From CAYQZD01 sp964421875 (GTDB taxonomy: Bacteria; Electryoneota; Tariuqbacteria; Tariuqbacterales; Tariuqbacteraceae), in contig CAYQZD010000187.1 in the NCBI GenBank assembly GCA_964421875.1, positions 1 through 5,216 of the forward strand: 5,216 nucleotides of DNA. The letters run 5' to 3'. The notes under the pieces were generated by a model, which saw nothing but the letters and a program-made list of their open reading frames with translations, was not told where the DNA came from and did no database searches. The position numbers and the translations under genes are program-made. This document shows positions 4,416 to 5,216 of the stretch, piece by piece. Positions within the stretch are counted from its first letter, which is position 1; the number at the start of each line of letters is the position of its first letter.

Positions 4416-4417
4416 AA

Positions 4418-5216
4418 TTAATTATATTCGTAGAATCCTCTGCCGGATTTTCTCCCCAGAAATCCCGCCGCCACCATTTTACGGAGTAGGGGGCAGGGGC
4501 GGTATTTGGTATCTCCCAAGCCCTGGTGCAGCACTTCCATAATCGCGAGGCAGACATCCAGCCCTATCAGGTCCGCCAGGGTCAGCGGACCCATAGGATG
4601 CGCCGCGCCCAGTTTCATCACGGTGTCGATAGCTTCCCGGTCGCCTACTCCTTCCATCAGGCAGTAAACCGCTTCGTTAATCATCGGCATCAGAATGCGG
4701 TTGGCGATGAATCCGGGATAATCCTGCGCCAGCGCCGGGGTTTTGCCCAGTTTCTGCGCCAGGTCAATGGTGATTTTATAGGTTTCATCGGAAGTCGCCA
4801 GTCCCCGGATAATTTCCACCAGCTTCATCATCGGCACCGGGTTCATAAAGTGCATGCCGATAACTTTATCCGGCCTTCCGGTAACCGCGGCGATTTCGGT
4901 GATGGAGATGGAAGAGGTGTTTGTGGCGAGAATGACTTCCGGCAGACAGGTTTTATCGAAGGTTTTGAACAACTCGAGCTTGAGATTTCTGTCCTCGGTG
5001 GCGGCTTCGACCAGGAAATCCGCCGCGGCGATACTCTGAATGTCTGTGGTTGGAGTGATATTGGTCAGAGTTGCTTTCATCTCCGCTTCGCTGATTTTCT
5101 CTTTGCTAAGCTGCCGGTTTAGATTTTTCTCAATGGTTTTCATCGCGCGGGAAAGATATTCGTCCGAGACATCTATCAATGCAACCTTGATTCCCGCTGC
5201 CCCCATAACATGAGCG
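4418..5216 (-). CDS. hbd: 3-hydroxyacyl-CoA (3-hydroxybutyryl-CoA) dehydrogenase, 5' end outside window
   Basis: This cytosolic NAD-dependent enzyme interconverts 3-hydroxyacyl-CoA and 3-oxoacyl-CoA in beta-oxidation or butyrate-type metabolism. The frame stays open to the right edge, reading AHV before the Met at 5206, so that Met is internal. The missing part should hold the start and the GxGxxG of the NAD fold; about 265 residues are visible and roughly 15-20 seem lost compared with the usual 280-290. Numbered from Met 5206, S98 (TNTSS), H119 (GMHFMNP), E131 (KLVEII) and N169 (FIANR) are spaced 21, 12 and 50 from S98/H119 as the catalytic Ser-His-Glu-Asn of the human mitochondrial enzyme. 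The C-terminal domain shows AHPMGPLTLADLIGLD and ends GRKSGRGFYEYN. It is separated from the acyl-CoA dehydrogenase by 521 nt of repeats, so separate transcription is likely despite the related function. Confidence 0.94.
   Translation of the reverse strand, partial: AHVMGAAGIKVALIDVSDEYLSRAMKTIEKNLNRQLSKEKISEAEMKATLTNITPTTDIQSIAAADFLVEAATEDRNLKLELFKTFDKTCLPEVILATNTSSISITEIAAVTGRPDKVIGMHFMNPVPMMKLVEIIRGLATSDETYKITIDLAQKLGKTPALAQDYPGFIANRILMPMINEAVYCLMEGVGDREAIDTVMKLGAAHPMGPLTLADLIGLDVCLAIMEVLHQGLGDTKYRPCPLLRKMVAAGFLGRKSGRGFYEYN

Larger units (their letters stand above)
3897..4417. other. Repeat-dense intergenic region between hbd and the acyl-CoA dehydrogenase
   Basis: These 521 nt hold no supported gene. 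In plus-strand order they contain the promoter region of the acyl-CoA dehydrogenase, a six-unit octamer array, hairpins of families C, D and E, copy 1 of family A, a 7-nt tandem triplet, a two-stem hairpin, then A, B, A. Small open frames on both strands translate these repeats (for example GWVLNPPI) and have no homology-like features. Hairpins of several families lie almost end to end from 4068 to 4223. Confidence 0.75.

Noticed and set aside
5204..5206. Met at 5206 as the start of the hbd gene
   Set aside because: The frame continues upstream with AHV to the window edge, and the N-terminal NAD-binding glycine motif would be missing if translation started here.

Overview
The window reads as one chromosomal segment of an anaerobic, probably uncultured bacterium. 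All four clear protein genes lie on the minus strand, so in transcription order they run from the right edge to the left: a 3-hydroxyacyl-CoA dehydrogenase (hbd type, start lost off the right edge), an acyl-CoA dehydrogenase, a class I/II aminotransferase, and the branched-chain aminotransferase ilvE. The gaps between genes are full of short hairpin repeats. From memory, elements such as GGTGGGTTAAGAACCCACC, the AGACCTGAC hairpin and GCGAGCGAAGCGAAGCAAT are common in Dehalococcoidia (Chloroflexota) and some other environmental lineages. The taxonomic suggestion is therefore inference, not proof.

Layout. Positions 1-314 hold no convincing gene, only hairpin repeats and an AT-rich stretch. Positions 315-490 (plus strand) carry a promoter-like TTGACA-N17-CATATT, a GAGGGG ribosome site and a 30-codon TTG-start reading frame. 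That frame is dominated by isoleucine codons, with nine in a row, plus Leu and Val codons. It resembles the leader peptide of an ilv attenuator, yet it points at the 3' end of ilvE and no plus-strand structural gene follows it in the window. This is the most unusual signal here. Positions 540-3896 are a compact minus-strand group, acyl-CoA dehydrogenase, then aminotransferase (12-nt gap), then ilvE (60-nt gap), probably one operon with a candidate promoter just upstream of the first gene. Positions 3897-4417 are a 521-nt gap packed with an octamer tandem array and at least six kinds of hairpin element. The hbd-type gene fills 4418 to the right edge.

How the genes fit together. The two aminotransferases interconvert amino acids and 2-oxo acids (IlvE: Leu, Ile, Val). 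The acyl-CoA dehydrogenase and the 3-hydroxyacyl-CoA dehydrogenase perform the two oxidation steps of acyl-CoA beta-oxidation, or the reverse reactions in butyrate-type metabolism. Together they are compatible with amino-acid or short/branched-chain acid metabolism, but no 2-oxoacid oxidoreductase or enoyl-CoA hydratase is visible, so the pathway is not closed by this window.

No CRISPR array, transposase, tRNA or rRNA was seen. The four proteins keep their key catalytic residues and show no frameshift. The novelty is in the non-coding DNA: the orphan ilv-like leader, the tandem octamers, and inverted copies of two hairpin families on either side of the three-gene block.
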